Below are positions 18,825 through 27,309 of a stretch of DNA of 57,497 nucleotides, piece by piece. Position 1 is the stretch's first letter, and each line of letters opens with the position of its first letter. The translations under genes and the position numbers were made by a program. The DNA is taken from contig CAJTOZ010000017.1 in the NCBI GenBank assembly GCA_910578095.1, positions 1-57,497 on the forward strand. Reading direction: 5' to 3'. Under the pieces are notes generated by a model. It was given only the letters and a program-made list of their open reading frames with translations. It ran no database searches and was not told the origin of the DNA. This stretch comes from an uncultured Muribaculaceae bacterium. Its GTDB lineage: Bacteria > Bacteroidota > Bacteroidia > Bacteroidales > Muribaculaceae.

Positions 18825-18836
18825 CCGCCCCGGCGA

Positions 18837-19643
18837 TCAATCTCCGGCCCCGTCCATGTCGAACACTCCGGCAAGCGATGCCACCCGGGCAGCAGCAGTC
18901 ATGTCGCATGCCACTGGCACCACGGTGATGTAGCCGCGGCCGAGCCAATATTCATCCGTATCGGTAGCTTCGGGCTCCTCATTGATAAAGCGACCGGACA
19001 GCATGAGGAAATCCCGGCCGTGCGGATCAGTATAACGCTCATAGCCATCGCTCCACCGGCCCTTGCAGGCACGACACGCACGCACTCCGGCAGGCACGAT
19101 GCGCGACGGTATGTTTATATTCAGGCATGTGCCGGGCTCGGGAGGATTTTTGCGTATCTGCTCCAGAAGCGTGCGCACATAGTGCTCCGACAGCGAGAAA
19201 TCGGCAGCAAGCGAGTGGTGAAGCAGCGAGAAGCCTGCCGAAGGGATGCCTTCCACGGCCCCCTCGAGGGCAGCGCCCATAGTGCCGCTGTATATCACGT
19301 TGACCCCGGCATTGGAACCGTGGTTGATACCCGAGAATATAAAGTCGGGCCGGCGATCGCCCAGCATGTATAGCCCCACTTTCACACAGTCGACAGGGGT
19401 GCCGTCGTTTACGGTGTAGTAGCGCACACCCTCCACGGGGTCGGACGGCGTCATTTCCTGCACACGCAGCGGATTCATGAACGTCAGGGCCGACGACTTG
19501 CCGGACTGTGGATATTTAGGCGCCACACACACCACATCGGCCCACTCGGCCACAAGACGCGCAAGCACATGCAGGCCCGGTGCCTCGATACTGTCGTCGT
19601 TGGTAATCAGCGCCAATGGGCGCTCTTTATTGCTTTTATCCAT
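18837..19643 (-). CDS. surE: 5'-nucleotidase SurE
   Basis: Metal-dependent nucleoside monophosphate phosphatase, acting in nucleotide homeostasis and survival in stationary phase. It has 268 residues. The metal site is at the N-terminus (ALITNDDSIEAPG, with Asn15-Asp16-Asp17), with PKYPQSGKSSALT following and SGINHGSNAGVNVIYSGTMGAALEG carrying the remaining Asn ligand and family signature. The start MDKSNKERPLALITNDD places the catalytic Asp pair where the family has it. It is convergent with tRNA-Arg and divergent from parA. Confidence 0.97.
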   Translation of the reverse strand: MDKSNKERPLALITNDDSIEAPGLHVLARLVAEWADVVCVAPKYPQSGKSSALTFMNPLRVQEMTPSDPVEGVRYYTVNDGTPVDCVKVGLYMLGDRRPDFIFSGINHGSNAGVNVIYSGTMGAALEGAVEGIPSAGFSLLHHSLAADFSLSEHYVRTLLEQIRKNPPEPGTCLNINIPSRIVPAGVRACRACKGRWSDGYERYTDPHGRDFLMLSGRFINEEPEATDTDEYWLGRGYITVVPVACDMTAAARVASLAGVFDMDGAGD

Positions 19644-19722
19644 AATAAATCATTGTCTGTTCTACTGCAAAGATACAAAAATTATCAACAATTTGCCCCA
19701 CTTATCTACATATGGCAAAAAT

Positions 19723-19767
19723 CGTGGAACATTTTTTTCGTGGAACGAAAAAAAATACGTTACTTTG
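19723..19767 (+). promoter_or_regulatory. parA upstream region with paired half-parS sites
   Basis: CGTGGAAC occurs twice as a direct repeat (19723-19730 and 19739-19746), which is the right half of the common parS palindrome TGTTCCACGTGGAACA. A -7-like TTACTTTG (19760-19767) follows. This may let ParB bind its own operon; half-site activity is an inference. Confidence 0.4.
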
Positions 19768-19795
19768 CAAAACACAAGCGATTTATACATTTTAT

Positions 19796-20575
19796 ATGGG
19801 AAAAATCATCGCAATAGCCAATCAGAAAGGCGGTGTGGGCAAAACCACCACCACCATCAATCTGGCTGCCTCTCTCGCCGCCGAGGGCAAGCGTGTGCTC
19901 ATAATCGACGCCGACCCCCAGGCCAACGCCACCTCAGGCTATGGCATAGACCCGCGCAGCATGACCTCATCCATCTACGAATGCATGGTCGACGACTATC
20001 CGCTGCAGGGATCGCAAGTGGCCACATGCATGAAAGGGCTCGACCTCATAGGCTCGCGCATCGACCTTGCAGGAGCCGAGCTCGAACTCATCAACAAGCC
20101 CGACCGCGAGCGCGTGATGCAGCGACTGCTCGCTCCCGTGGCCGACAACTACGACTATGTGCTCATAGACTGCTCTCCCTCTCTGGGGCTCATCACCGTG
20201 AACGCCCTGACCGCAGCCAATTCTGTCATCATCCCCGTGCAGGCCGAGTACTTCGCTCTCGAAGGCATCAGCAAGCTGCTCAACACCATCCGCATCATAA
20301 AGGGACGCCTCAACCCCTCCCTTGAGATCGAAGGTTTCCTCCTGACGATGTACGACGCACGCCTGCGCCTCGCCAACCAGATATACGACGAGCTCAAAGG
20401 CCATTTCGGCGACATGGTGTTCAACACCGTAATCCCGCGCAACATCCGCCTCAGCGAGGCACCCAGCCACGGACTGCCCGCGCTGCTCTACGATGCCGAC
20501 AGCCGCGGAGCCACAAGCCACGTGCTGCTCGCAAAGGAACTCATCGCAAAACACAAGCATAAAAACAAAGCATAA
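19796..20575 (+). CDS. parA: Chromosome-partitioning ATPase ParA/Soj
   Basis: Deviant Walker ATPase that segregates the replication origin with ParB. The start ATG at 19796 (MGKIIAIANQKGGVGK) is chosen because it begins the conserved fold directly; the frame is open upstream but crosses the promoter region. It has 259 residues. Visible motifs are the deviant Walker A KGGVGKTTT (residues ~12-20), IDADPQANATSGYG, the DYVLIDCSPSLGLITVNAL switch and PVQAEYFALEGISKLL. Its TAA shares one base with the ATG of parB, so the pair is translationally coupled. Confidence 0.97.
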   Translation: MGKIIAIANQKGGVGKTTTTINLAASLAAEGKRVLIIDADPQANATSGYGIDPRSMTSSIYECMVDDYPLQGSQVATCMKGLDLIGSRIDLAGAELELINKPDRERVMQRLLAPVADNYDYVLIDCSPSLGLITVNALTAANSVIIPVQAEYFALEGISKLLNTIRIIKGRLNPSLEIEGFLLTMYDARLRLANQIYDELKGHFGDMVFNTVIPRNIRLSEAPSHGLPALLYDADSRGATSHVLLAKELIAKHKHKNKA

Positions 20576-21480
20576 TGGCAGCTCCGAAACGTAATGCACT
20601 CGGCCGAGGCCTCGACTCGCTCATCTCCATGGACGATGTGCCCGCACGCGGCAGCTCGGCCATCAACGAGGTGCCTCTGGCACAGATAAGCCCCAATCCG
20701 GAGCAACCGCGCACAAGCTTCGACGAAGAAGCCCTGGCCGAACTGGCCACGAGCATACGCGAGCTTGGAATAATACAACCGCTGTCGCTGCGCAAACTCG
20801 GACCGGACTCGTATCAGATAATAGCCGGCGAACGACGCTACCGCGCCGCCATGCAAGCCGGACTGCAGACAGTGCCTGCCTACATACGCACCGCCAACGA
20901 TGCCGAGCTCACCGAGATGGCCCTCATCGAGAACATCCAGCGCGAGGATCTCAACGCCATCGAAATAGCCCTGACATTCAAAAAGCTGATCGACCAATAC
21001 GACCTCACGCAGGAGCGCCTCAGCGAGCGTATAGGAAAAAAACGGGCCACCGTGGCCAACTTCCTCCGCCTGCTGCGCCTGCCGGCCGAGGTGCAACTGG
21101 GGCTGCGCGACAAACGCGTGGACATGGGCCACGCACGCGCCCTGCTCTCCCTCTCCGACCCGTCGCTGCAGCTCAAACTGTACAACGACATCCTGCGCCA
21201 CGACCTGAGCGTGCGCCGGGTAGAAGAGATAGCCAAAGCATGGGAAAACGGAGAAACTCCCGAGCCGGCCGAACGGAAGCAGCGCGAGCGCACCCCTTCG
21301 GCCAGCCGCGACTTCACAGGCCTGCGCGACCAGCTCGCCGCAGCATTCCGCACTCCCGTGCAGTTCTCGTGCGACCGCAAAGGCAAAGGCAGGATATCCT
21401 TCCCTTTCACCAACGAGGCCGAGCTCACGCATCTCATCACTCTTTTCGACACCCTGAAGGCTAAGGCGAATGGCAATTAA
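20575..21480 (+). CDS. parB: Chromosome-partitioning protein ParB/Spo0J
   Basis: 301-residue CTP-dependent clamp that loads at parS and partners ParA. The N-terminal domain has QISPNPEQPRTSFDEEALAELA and the arginine-rich CTP/parS patch GERRYRAAMQAGL. The helix-turn-helix region spans LIENIQREDLNAIEIA to GKKRATVANFLRLLRLP. The C-terminal dimerisation part follows a basic linker (ERKQRERTPSASRDF). It is the second gene of the parA run and overlaps the next gene by 11 bp. Confidence 0.97.
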   Translation: MAAPKRNALGRGLDSLISMDDVPARGSSAINEVPLAQISPNPEQPRTSFDEEALAELATSIRELGIIQPLSLRKLGPDSYQIIAGERRYRAAMQAGLQTVPAYIRTANDAELTEMALIENIQREDLNAIEIALTFKKLIDQYDLTQERLSERIGKKRATVANFLRLLRLPAEVQLGLRDKRVDMGHARALLSLSDPSLQLKLYNDILRHDLSVRRVEEIAKAWENGETPEPAERKQRERTPSASRDFTGLRDQLAAAFRTPVQFSCDRKGKGRISFPFTNEAELTHLITLFDTLKAKANGN

Positions 21481-22159
21481 ACGCACCATCCTTTCTTTGC
21501 TATGTGCCGCAGCCGCAGCCGCAGCCACCGCACAGACAAATGATGCGGATTCCATCGGCACACCCGATGTGCTTATGGCGGAAGTGGTCGAAGTGCCCGA
21601 CACTACGGCACAGACTGCCGCCGTCAAGCCCTCGCGCTATGACGTGTGGGAGGAGCGCTCCGTGGTCTTCAACCCCGATCCGTCGCGGGCAGTATGGATG
21701 TCGGCCCTGTTTCCTGGCCTCGGCCAGGTGTACAACCGCCGATACTGGAAACTGCCCATCATTGTGGGCGCCTACCTCGGCCTGGGCTACGCCACATCGT
21801 GGAACAACTCCATGCTTGACGATTATTCCCGCGCCTACCGCGACATCATGGACAACGATCCCGGCACCAATTCCTACATGGATTTCTTCCCGCCCACCGT
21901 CACCGAAGAATCGCTCGACAAGCAGTGGCTCACATCGCTGCTGCAGTCGCGCAAAAACTTCTACCGTCGCAACCGCGACCTATGCATAATATCCATGGTG
22001 GGCGTATATCTGCTGGCCATGGTCGATGCATACGTCGACGCCTCGCTAAGCCACTTCGATGTGTCGCCCGACCTATCGATGGACATAGCCCCGGCCATCA
22101 TTCCCGAGGGACGCGGACAGCGCCCCGCATTCGGCCTGCAGTGGGCCCTTAATTTCTGA
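21470..22159 (+). CDS. DUF5683 membrane protein
   Basis: 229-residue protein with a signal peptide (residues 1-22) and the DUF5683 core: SRAVWMSALFPGLGQVYNRRYWKLPII at ~75-101, a membrane segment at ~96-113, and a second one in LCIISMVGVYLLAMVDAYVDA near 170-190. It ends with an aromatic strand-like GLQWALNF. DUF5683 proteins next to parAB and a lytic transglycosylase are a recurrent Bacteroidetes arrangement, suggesting an envelope role at division or segregation, but the activity is unknown. The start overlaps the parB end by 11 bp. Confidence 0.9.
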   Translation: MAIKRTILSLLCAAAAAAATAQTNDADSIGTPDVLMAEVVEVPDTTAQTAAVKPSRYDVWEERSVVFNPDPSRAVWMSALFPGLGQVYNRRYWKLPIIVGAYLGLGYATSWNNSMLDDYSRAYRDIMDNDPGTNSYMDFFPPTVTEESLDKQWLTSLLQSRKNFYRRNRDLCIISMVGVYLLAMVDAYVDASLSHFDVSPDLSMDIAPAIIPEGRGQRPAFGLQWALNF

Positions 22160-22167
22160 CATCACAA

Positions 22168-23856
22168 ATGAACAAACTCAGCAACATACTCATAGCTTTT
22201 GCCCTCGGCGCCGCTGCGGTATCGTCCCAGGCGGCACCTTCCGTGCTGGGCATACGCGACTCCATACGCGACAACGCAATAATATACCCTGAAAGCTTCG
22301 AGCGCGACGTGCGCCGCATGCAGGACGACTGGTATCTGCGCCGCTATGCCGCGCTCGACGACAAAGCCGACACCCGGAGCTCCGTCGAAGCCACCGACCG
22401 CGAGATAATAGAGCGCCTGCAGGCCATGCCCACCACCATCGAGATGCCCTACAATTCCGTGGTGCGCTCATACATCGACATGTACACGCAGCGCCGGCGC
22501 CAGCTGGTGGAGAACATGCTCGGGCTGTCGCACTACTACATGCCCATATTCGAGGAAGCCCTGGACCGCCACGACATGCCCATGGAGCTGAAATATCTGC
22601 CCGTGATAGAATCGGCGCTGAATCCTGTGGCCGTGTCGCGCGTGGGCGCGACGGGCCTGTGGCAGTTCATGCTCCCGACAGCCACAGGGCAGGGACTTGA
22701 GGTGAACTCCCTCGTGGACGAGCGTCGCGACCCCTACCGGGCCACCGATGCGGCCGTGCGCTATCTCAAGACGCTGTACAACACCTACGGCGACTGGTCG
22801 CTCGCAATCGCCGCCTACAACTGCGGGCCCGGCAATGTCAACAAAGCCCTGCGCCGCGCAGGAGGAGGCAAAAAGGACTTCTGGCAGATATACCCCTTCC
22901 TGCCTGCCGAAACCCGCGGATACGTGCCGGCATTCATCGCCGCAAACTATGTGATGACCTACTACGGCGCCCACAACATAGCTCCGGCCCTCGCACGCCG
23001 CCCGCTGACGGTGGATTCCGTTCATGTGAGCCGACGCGTGCACTTCGAGCAGATAGCAGACGTCATGGGCATCACGCTCGACGAGCTGCGCGCCCTCAAC
23101 CCACAGTACCGGAAAGACATAATCCCCGGCCACATAAAGCCCTATCCCCTGGTGCTTCCGTCGCTTCAGGCGTATGCTTATATAGCCAATGAGGACAGCA
23201 TAATCAACCACAACGCCACACGCTATGCCGTGCGCGATGTCGTCGAACCTGCCAACGGCGCCACCATCCAGGGCTCCGACGCCAAAGGCGAATACGTGGA
23301 AGAGACATCCGTAAAATACCACAAGGTGAAAAAAGGCGAGACACTCTCGTCCATAGCGCGCCGCTACGGCACCACCACGACAGCGCTGCGGCGCGACAAC
23401 CGCATGCGCCGCAAGGCCGGAGTGCGTGCGGGCCAGTCGCTCAAGATCGTGACCACCACACGACGCTATGTGCCAAAACCTGCACCCGTCGACACAATGC
23501 CGCAGGTTGAGCCCGCGCCTGCCGACACCCTCGGCCCGGCACCGATGGAAGCCGCCGGCATGCAGCCCGACAGCGTGGCCGCCGACACCGCCGCACGCTC
23601 CGCGCAAGCCACGGAAGTGGCACGCGCCATGGCCGCACCCAAGCCACAGCCCAAGGCAAAACCCGCACCCAAGGCATCGGCGCCTAAAGCCACCACCCAC
23701 ACAGTGCGCAGCGGCGACAGCCTCTATAAGCTTGCAAAAAAATATGGCGTGGGCGTCGACGACATCCGCGCGGCCAACAGCCTCAAGAACGACGACATAA
23801 AAATAGGACAGAAAATAAAAATCCCGGCGCCCAAGTCCGGAAAAAAACGCCGCTAA
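22168..23856 (+). CDS. MltD-like lytic murein transglycosylase with LysM domains
   Basis: 562-residue periplasmic enzyme that cleaves the glycan strands of peptidoglycan. After a signal peptide (1-22), the SLT domain carries the catalytic Glu148 in LPVIESALNPVAVSRVGATGLWQFM and the family blocks LAIAAYNCGPGNVNKAL and ETRGYVPAFIAA. One degenerate LysM follows at ~288-330 (DVMGITLDELRALNPQY) and two clear ones at ~383-428 (HKVKKGETLSSIARRYG) and ~510-556 (HTVRSGDSLYKLAKKYG). A Pro/Ala/Lys-rich linker separates the last two. It lies 8 bp after the DUF5683 gene and 13 bp before the OPT transporter. Confidence 0.95.
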   Translation: MNKLSNILIAFALGAAAVSSQAAPSVLGIRDSIRDNAIIYPESFERDVRRMQDDWYLRRYAALDDKADTRSSVEATDREIIERLQAMPTTIEMPYNSVVRSYIDMYTQRRRQLVENMLGLSHYYMPIFEEALDRHDMPMELKYLPVIESALNPVAVSRVGATGLWQFMLPTATGQGLEVNSLVDERRDPYRATDAAVRYLKTLYNTYGDWSLAIAAYNCGPGNVNKALRRAGGGKKDFWQIYPFLPAETRGYVPAFIAANYVMTYYGAHNIAPALARRPLTVDSVHVSRRVHFEQIADVMGITLDELRALNPQYRKDIIPGHIKPYPLVLPSLQAYAYIANEDSIINHNATRYAVRDVVEPANGATIQGSDAKGEYVEETSVKYHKVKKGETLSSIARRYGTTTTALRRDNRMRRKAGVRAGQSLKIVTTTRRYVPKPAPVDTMPQVEPAPADTLGPAPMEAAGMQPDSVAADTAARSAQATEVARAMAAPKPQPKAKPAPKASAPKATTHTVRSGDSLYKLAKKYGVGVDDIRAANSLKNDDIKIGQKIKIPAPKSGKKRR

Positions 23857-23869
23857 TCAACCAATCATC

Positions 23870-25843
23870 ATGAGCAAGGAAAACCTTTCACCCGCCGAGG
23901 TCGACCCCATAGAGCTGCCGGAAAACGCGTTCCGCGAACTCGCAGCCGACGAGGAGTACCGGCCTCTGATGCACCCCGCGCGAGACTACGCCGAGGTCAC
24001 CCCCTACTCCGTGGGCATGGGCCTGCTGCTGGCAGTAGTGTTCAGCGCCGCAGCCGCCTACCTGGGCCTCAAGGTAGGCCAGGTGTTTGAAGCCGCCATC
24101 CCCATCGCCATCATCGCCGTAGGCCTCAGCGGCGCGCTCGGCAAGAAAAACGCCCTGGGCCAGAACGTAATCATACAGAGCATCGGCGCCTGCTCCGGTG
24201 TCATCGTGGCCGGCGCCATATTCACCCTGCCGGCGCTCTACATCCTCCAGGCCAGCTACCCCGACATCACCGTCAGCTTCCTGGAAGTGTTCATGAGTTC
24301 GCTGCTCGGCGGCGTGCTCGGCATCCTGTTCTTCATTCCTTTCCGCAAGTACTTCGTGAAGGACATGCACGGCAAATATCCCTTCCCCGAAGCCACAGCC
24401 ACAACGCAGGTGCTCGCCAGCGGCAACGCCACCGGCCCCAAAGCCGGCGCACAGGCCAAGCTCCTTGTAGTGGCCGCACTCATCGGTGGTATCTACGACT
24501 ATATCGTGGCCACATTCGGATGGTGGGCCGAGACCGTCACCACCACAGCCTACTCCTGGGGCCAGACACTCGCCGACAAAACCAAGTTCGTGCTGTCGTG
24601 CAACACCGGTGCCGCCGTGTTGGGTCTGGGCTACATCGTGGGCCTCAAATACGCTTTCGTCATATTCGCCGGCTCCATCTTCGTATGGTGGGTGATTGTG
24701 CCTCTGTTCGGCGCCTACGCCGCCGGGGGTGCTGAAATGAGCCCCGACGCCATTTTCCGGGACTATGCCCGCCTCATGGGCATAGGCGGTATAGCCATGG
24801 CCGGTATCATCGGCATCATAAAATCGTGGGGCATCATCGCCCAGGCCGTGGGCCTGGCCTCGCGGGAGCTGCGCGGCGCCGCAAGCGGCACCAAGGCCGT
24901 GCGCTGGCAGACCGACATCTCCATGAAGCACATCGCCTACTTCATCTTCATCGCCCTCGTGGCCGTGTTGCTGTTCTTCTGGTTCGGTGTCATCCACACC
25001 TTCTGGCAGGCGCTCGTGGCATGGATCGTGGTTACGATCATAGCATTCCTCTTCACCACCGTGGCCGCCAATGCCATCGCCATCGTAGGCTCCAACCCCG
25101 TCAGCGGCATGACACTGATGACACTCATCATAGCCTCCGGCATTTTCGTAGCCATCGGGCTTAACGGCACAAGCGGCATCGTGGCCGCCATGGTCATCGG
25201 CGGAGTGGTGTGCACGGCTCTCTCCATGGCCGGCGGCTTCGTCACCGACCTCAAGGTGGGCTACTGGCTCGGATCCACACCCCGCAAGCAGGAAAGCTGG
25301 AAATTCCTCGGCACGCTCGTGTCGGCAGCTACCGTAGGCGGCGTGATTCTCATGCTCAACAGCGTGTACGGCTTCACCGGCGAGAACGGTCTCGCCGCCC
25401 CGCAGGCCAACGCCATGGCCAAAGTCATCGAGCCCATGATGATGGGCGGCGCCACCCCCTGGACGCTCTACATCGTAGGAGCCATCCTCGCCGTCATCCT
25501 CAACTGGCTCGGCGTTCCTGCCCTGGCATTCTGCCTCGGAATGTTCCTGCCCCTGCACCTCAACACCCCCATGCTCGTGGGCGGCCTGGTGTCGTGGGCT
25601 GTGAACCGCAGCACCAAGGATCCCGAGCTGCGCCGCGCACGCAACGACCGCGGCACCCTCATCTCGTCGGGCATGATAGCCGGCGGCGCGCTCTTCGGAG
25701 TATTCTCCGCCATCACCATAATGTGCGGCAAGGAGCTGCCTGAAGGCGGCGGCGAGTTCACCCCCCAGGTGCTCGGCCTCGTGGCATACGCTGCCATCAT
25801 CGCCTATCTGTATTTCAACTCCGTGCGCGCACGCAAAGATTGA
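23870..25843 (+). CDS. OPT-family oligopeptide transporter
   Basis: 657-residue inner-membrane protein with about 14-16 hydrophobic segments, the normal size for bacterial OPT transporters, which take up oligopeptides or metal chelates with protons. Family features include VGMGLLLAVVFSAAAAYLGLKVGQVFEAAIPIAI near residue 45, GKKNALGQNVIIQSIGACSG, and the conserved KYPFPEATATTQVLASG block near 168. The C-terminal half has NPVSGMTLMTLIIASG. The stop overlaps the MATE gene start (TGATG). The substrate cannot be told from sequence alone. Confidence 0.93.
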   Translation: MSKENLSPAEVDPIELPENAFRELAADEEYRPLMHPARDYAEVTPYSVGMGLLLAVVFSAAAAYLGLKVGQVFEAAIPIAIIAVGLSGALGKKNALGQNVIIQSIGACSGVIVAGAIFTLPALYILQASYPDITVSFLEVFMSSLLGGVLGILFFIPFRKYFVKDMHGKYPFPEATATTQVLASGNATGPKAGAQAKLLVVAALIGGIYDYIVATFGWWAETVTTTAYSWGQTLADKTKFVLSCNTGAAVLGLGYIVGLKYAFVIFAGSIFVWWVIVPLFGAYAAGGAEMSPDAIFRDYARLMGIGGIAMAGIIGIIKSWGIIAQAVGLASRELRGAASGTKAVRWQTDISMKHIAYFIFIALVAVLLFFWFGVIHTFWQALVAWIVVTIIAFLFTTVAANAIAIVGSNPVSGMTLMTLIIASGIFVAIGLNGTSGIVAAMVIGGVVCTALSMAGGFVTDLKVGYWLGSTPRKQESWKFLGTLVSAATVGGVILMLNSVYGFTGENGLAAPQANAMAKVIEPMMMGGATPWTLYIVGAILAVILNWLGVPALAFCLGMFLPLHLNTPMLVGGLVSWAVNRSTKDPELRRARNDRGTLISSGMIAGGALFGVFSAITIMCGKELPEGGGEFTPQVLGLVAYAAIIAYLYFNSVRARKD

Positions 25844-27135
25844 TGAAACCGCTCAACCGCTCAATACTGGCGATAGCCCTCCCGGCTATCGCCAGTAATA
25901 TTACCACCCCTCTGCTCGGGCTCGTGGACACAGCCATCACCGGCCACATAGGCTCTCCGGCCTATCTCGGTGCAATAGCCCTGGGAGGCACCATGTTCAG
26001 TATGCTCTACTGGGTGCTCAACTTCCTGCGCATGGGGTCGGGCGGCCTCACCGCCCAGGCGTGCGGCCGCGGCGACAGCACGGCTGCGGCTGCGGTGCTG
26101 TGGCGCGGACTATTGCTTGCAGCACTACTGGGTGCCATCATCATAGCGCTGAGCGGCAGCGCCGGGGCGGCAGGCATGCGCTTTCTCGATGCCGACGATG
26201 CCACGGCGCCTCTCGCCCAACGCTATTTCTCCATAGCCGTGTGGGGAGCACCGGCAGTACTCGCCACCTATGTGCTCACGGGATGGTTTCTGGGCATGCA
26301 GAACTCACGCGCACCCATGTGGATGGCGCTGTTCACCAATATTGTCAATATAGCCGTGAGCCTCACTCTGGTCTACGGCCTCGGCTGGAAAATCGAAGGT
26401 GTGGCCACCGGCACACTCACAGCCCAATGGGCCGGAGCAGCCCTCGGCCTGATACTGCTCTCGGGCTACCGGCCGCGCCGTCTCGGCCTGCGCACCCTCC
26501 TGCGCGGCGACGGGCTGCGCCGCTATTTCAGCATAAACACCGATATTTTCCTGCGCACGCTGTGTCTTGTTGCCGTCACCGTATGGTTCACGCGCACCGG
26601 AGCACGCGACGGTGTCGTCACTCTTGCCGCCAACGCCCTTCTCATGCAGCTGTTCATGTTCTTCAGCTACTTCATGGACGGCTTCGCCTACGCCGGCGAG
26701 GCCATAGGCGGACGCCTCCACGGAGCCGGCGACAACAGCGCCCTGCGCAGCCTCATCGCCGCATTGCTGCGGTGGGGTGGCGCCATAGCCGCCATATTTG
26801 CGGCGGCCTATCTGCTCGGAGGCCATCTGATACTGCAGGCGCTCACCGACCGGCCCGAAGTCGTGGCCGCGGCCGCACAGTTTCTCCCCTGGGCCGCAGC
26901 GGTGCCCGTGGCCGGAGTATGGGCATTCATCTGGGACGGCATATTCATAGGCCTGACGCGCACCCGAGGCATGCTCGTGGCCATGGCCGCAGCCATGGCA
27001 GTGTTCTTTGGCGTGTGGAGCGCCACGCGCTTCATGGGCAACCACGGCCTCTGGCTCGCTTTCACCCTCTATCTGCTCACCCGCGGCATCACGGAATGGG
27101 CTCTCTACACGAAAGAAAAAACGGCACAAGCCTAA
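25843..27135 (+). CDS. MATE-family efflux transporter
   Basis: 430-residue transporter with twelve predicted membrane helices, of the DinF/NorM type that exports drugs or metabolites using H+ or Na+. It starts MKPLNRSILAIALPAIASNITTPLLGLVDTAITGHIG, the canonical MATE first helix pair, and repeats the pattern in the second half (YFSINTDIFLRTLCLVAVTVWFTR, FFSYFMDGFAYAGEAIGGRLHGAG). The ATG at 25843 shares a base with the OPT stop; a TTG three bases earlier is less likely. It is the last gene of the parA run. What it exports is unknown. Confidence 0.93.
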   Translation: MKPLNRSILAIALPAIASNITTPLLGLVDTAITGHIGSPAYLGAIALGGTMFSMLYWVLNFLRMGSGGLTAQACGRGDSTAAAAVLWRGLLLAALLGAIIIALSGSAGAAGMRFLDADDATAPLAQRYFSIAVWGAPAVLATYVLTGWFLGMQNSRAPMWMALFTNIVNIAVSLTLVYGLGWKIEGVATGTLTAQWAGAALGLILLSGYRPRRLGLRTLLRGDGLRRYFSINTDIFLRTLCLVAVTVWFTRTGARDGVVTLAANALLMQLFMFFSYFMDGFAYAGEAIGGRLHGAGDNSALRSLIAALLRWGGAIAAIFAAAYLLGGHLILQALTDRPEVVAAAAQFLPWAAAVPVAGVWAFIWDGIFIGLTRTRGMLVAMAAAMAVFFGVWSATRFMGNHGLWLAFTLYLLTRGITEWALYTKEKTAQA

Positions 27136-27309
27136 ATTACGGCGCATAGTTATTTGCAACCTTGTATAGCGAGGTACAAAAGACAAAATTACCCCCTCCT
27201 TACATTAGTTAAAAAACGCTAAAAATTAGGGGGGGTATTTTTTTGCTACATTTGCACCACTTATTCAATAAATTACATCTAATAACTAATAAAAAACATT
27301 GCAGCGCTA
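27136..27309 (+). promoter_or_regulatory. AT-rich region with -7 box upstream of the LruC gene
   Basis: TACATTTG at 27247-27254 is a good -7 element, about 55 bp before the ATG at 27310. Just before it a C-rich stretch (27191-27198) and a G-run (27229-27236) can pair imperfectly and may form the MATE operon terminator. Confidence 0.5.
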
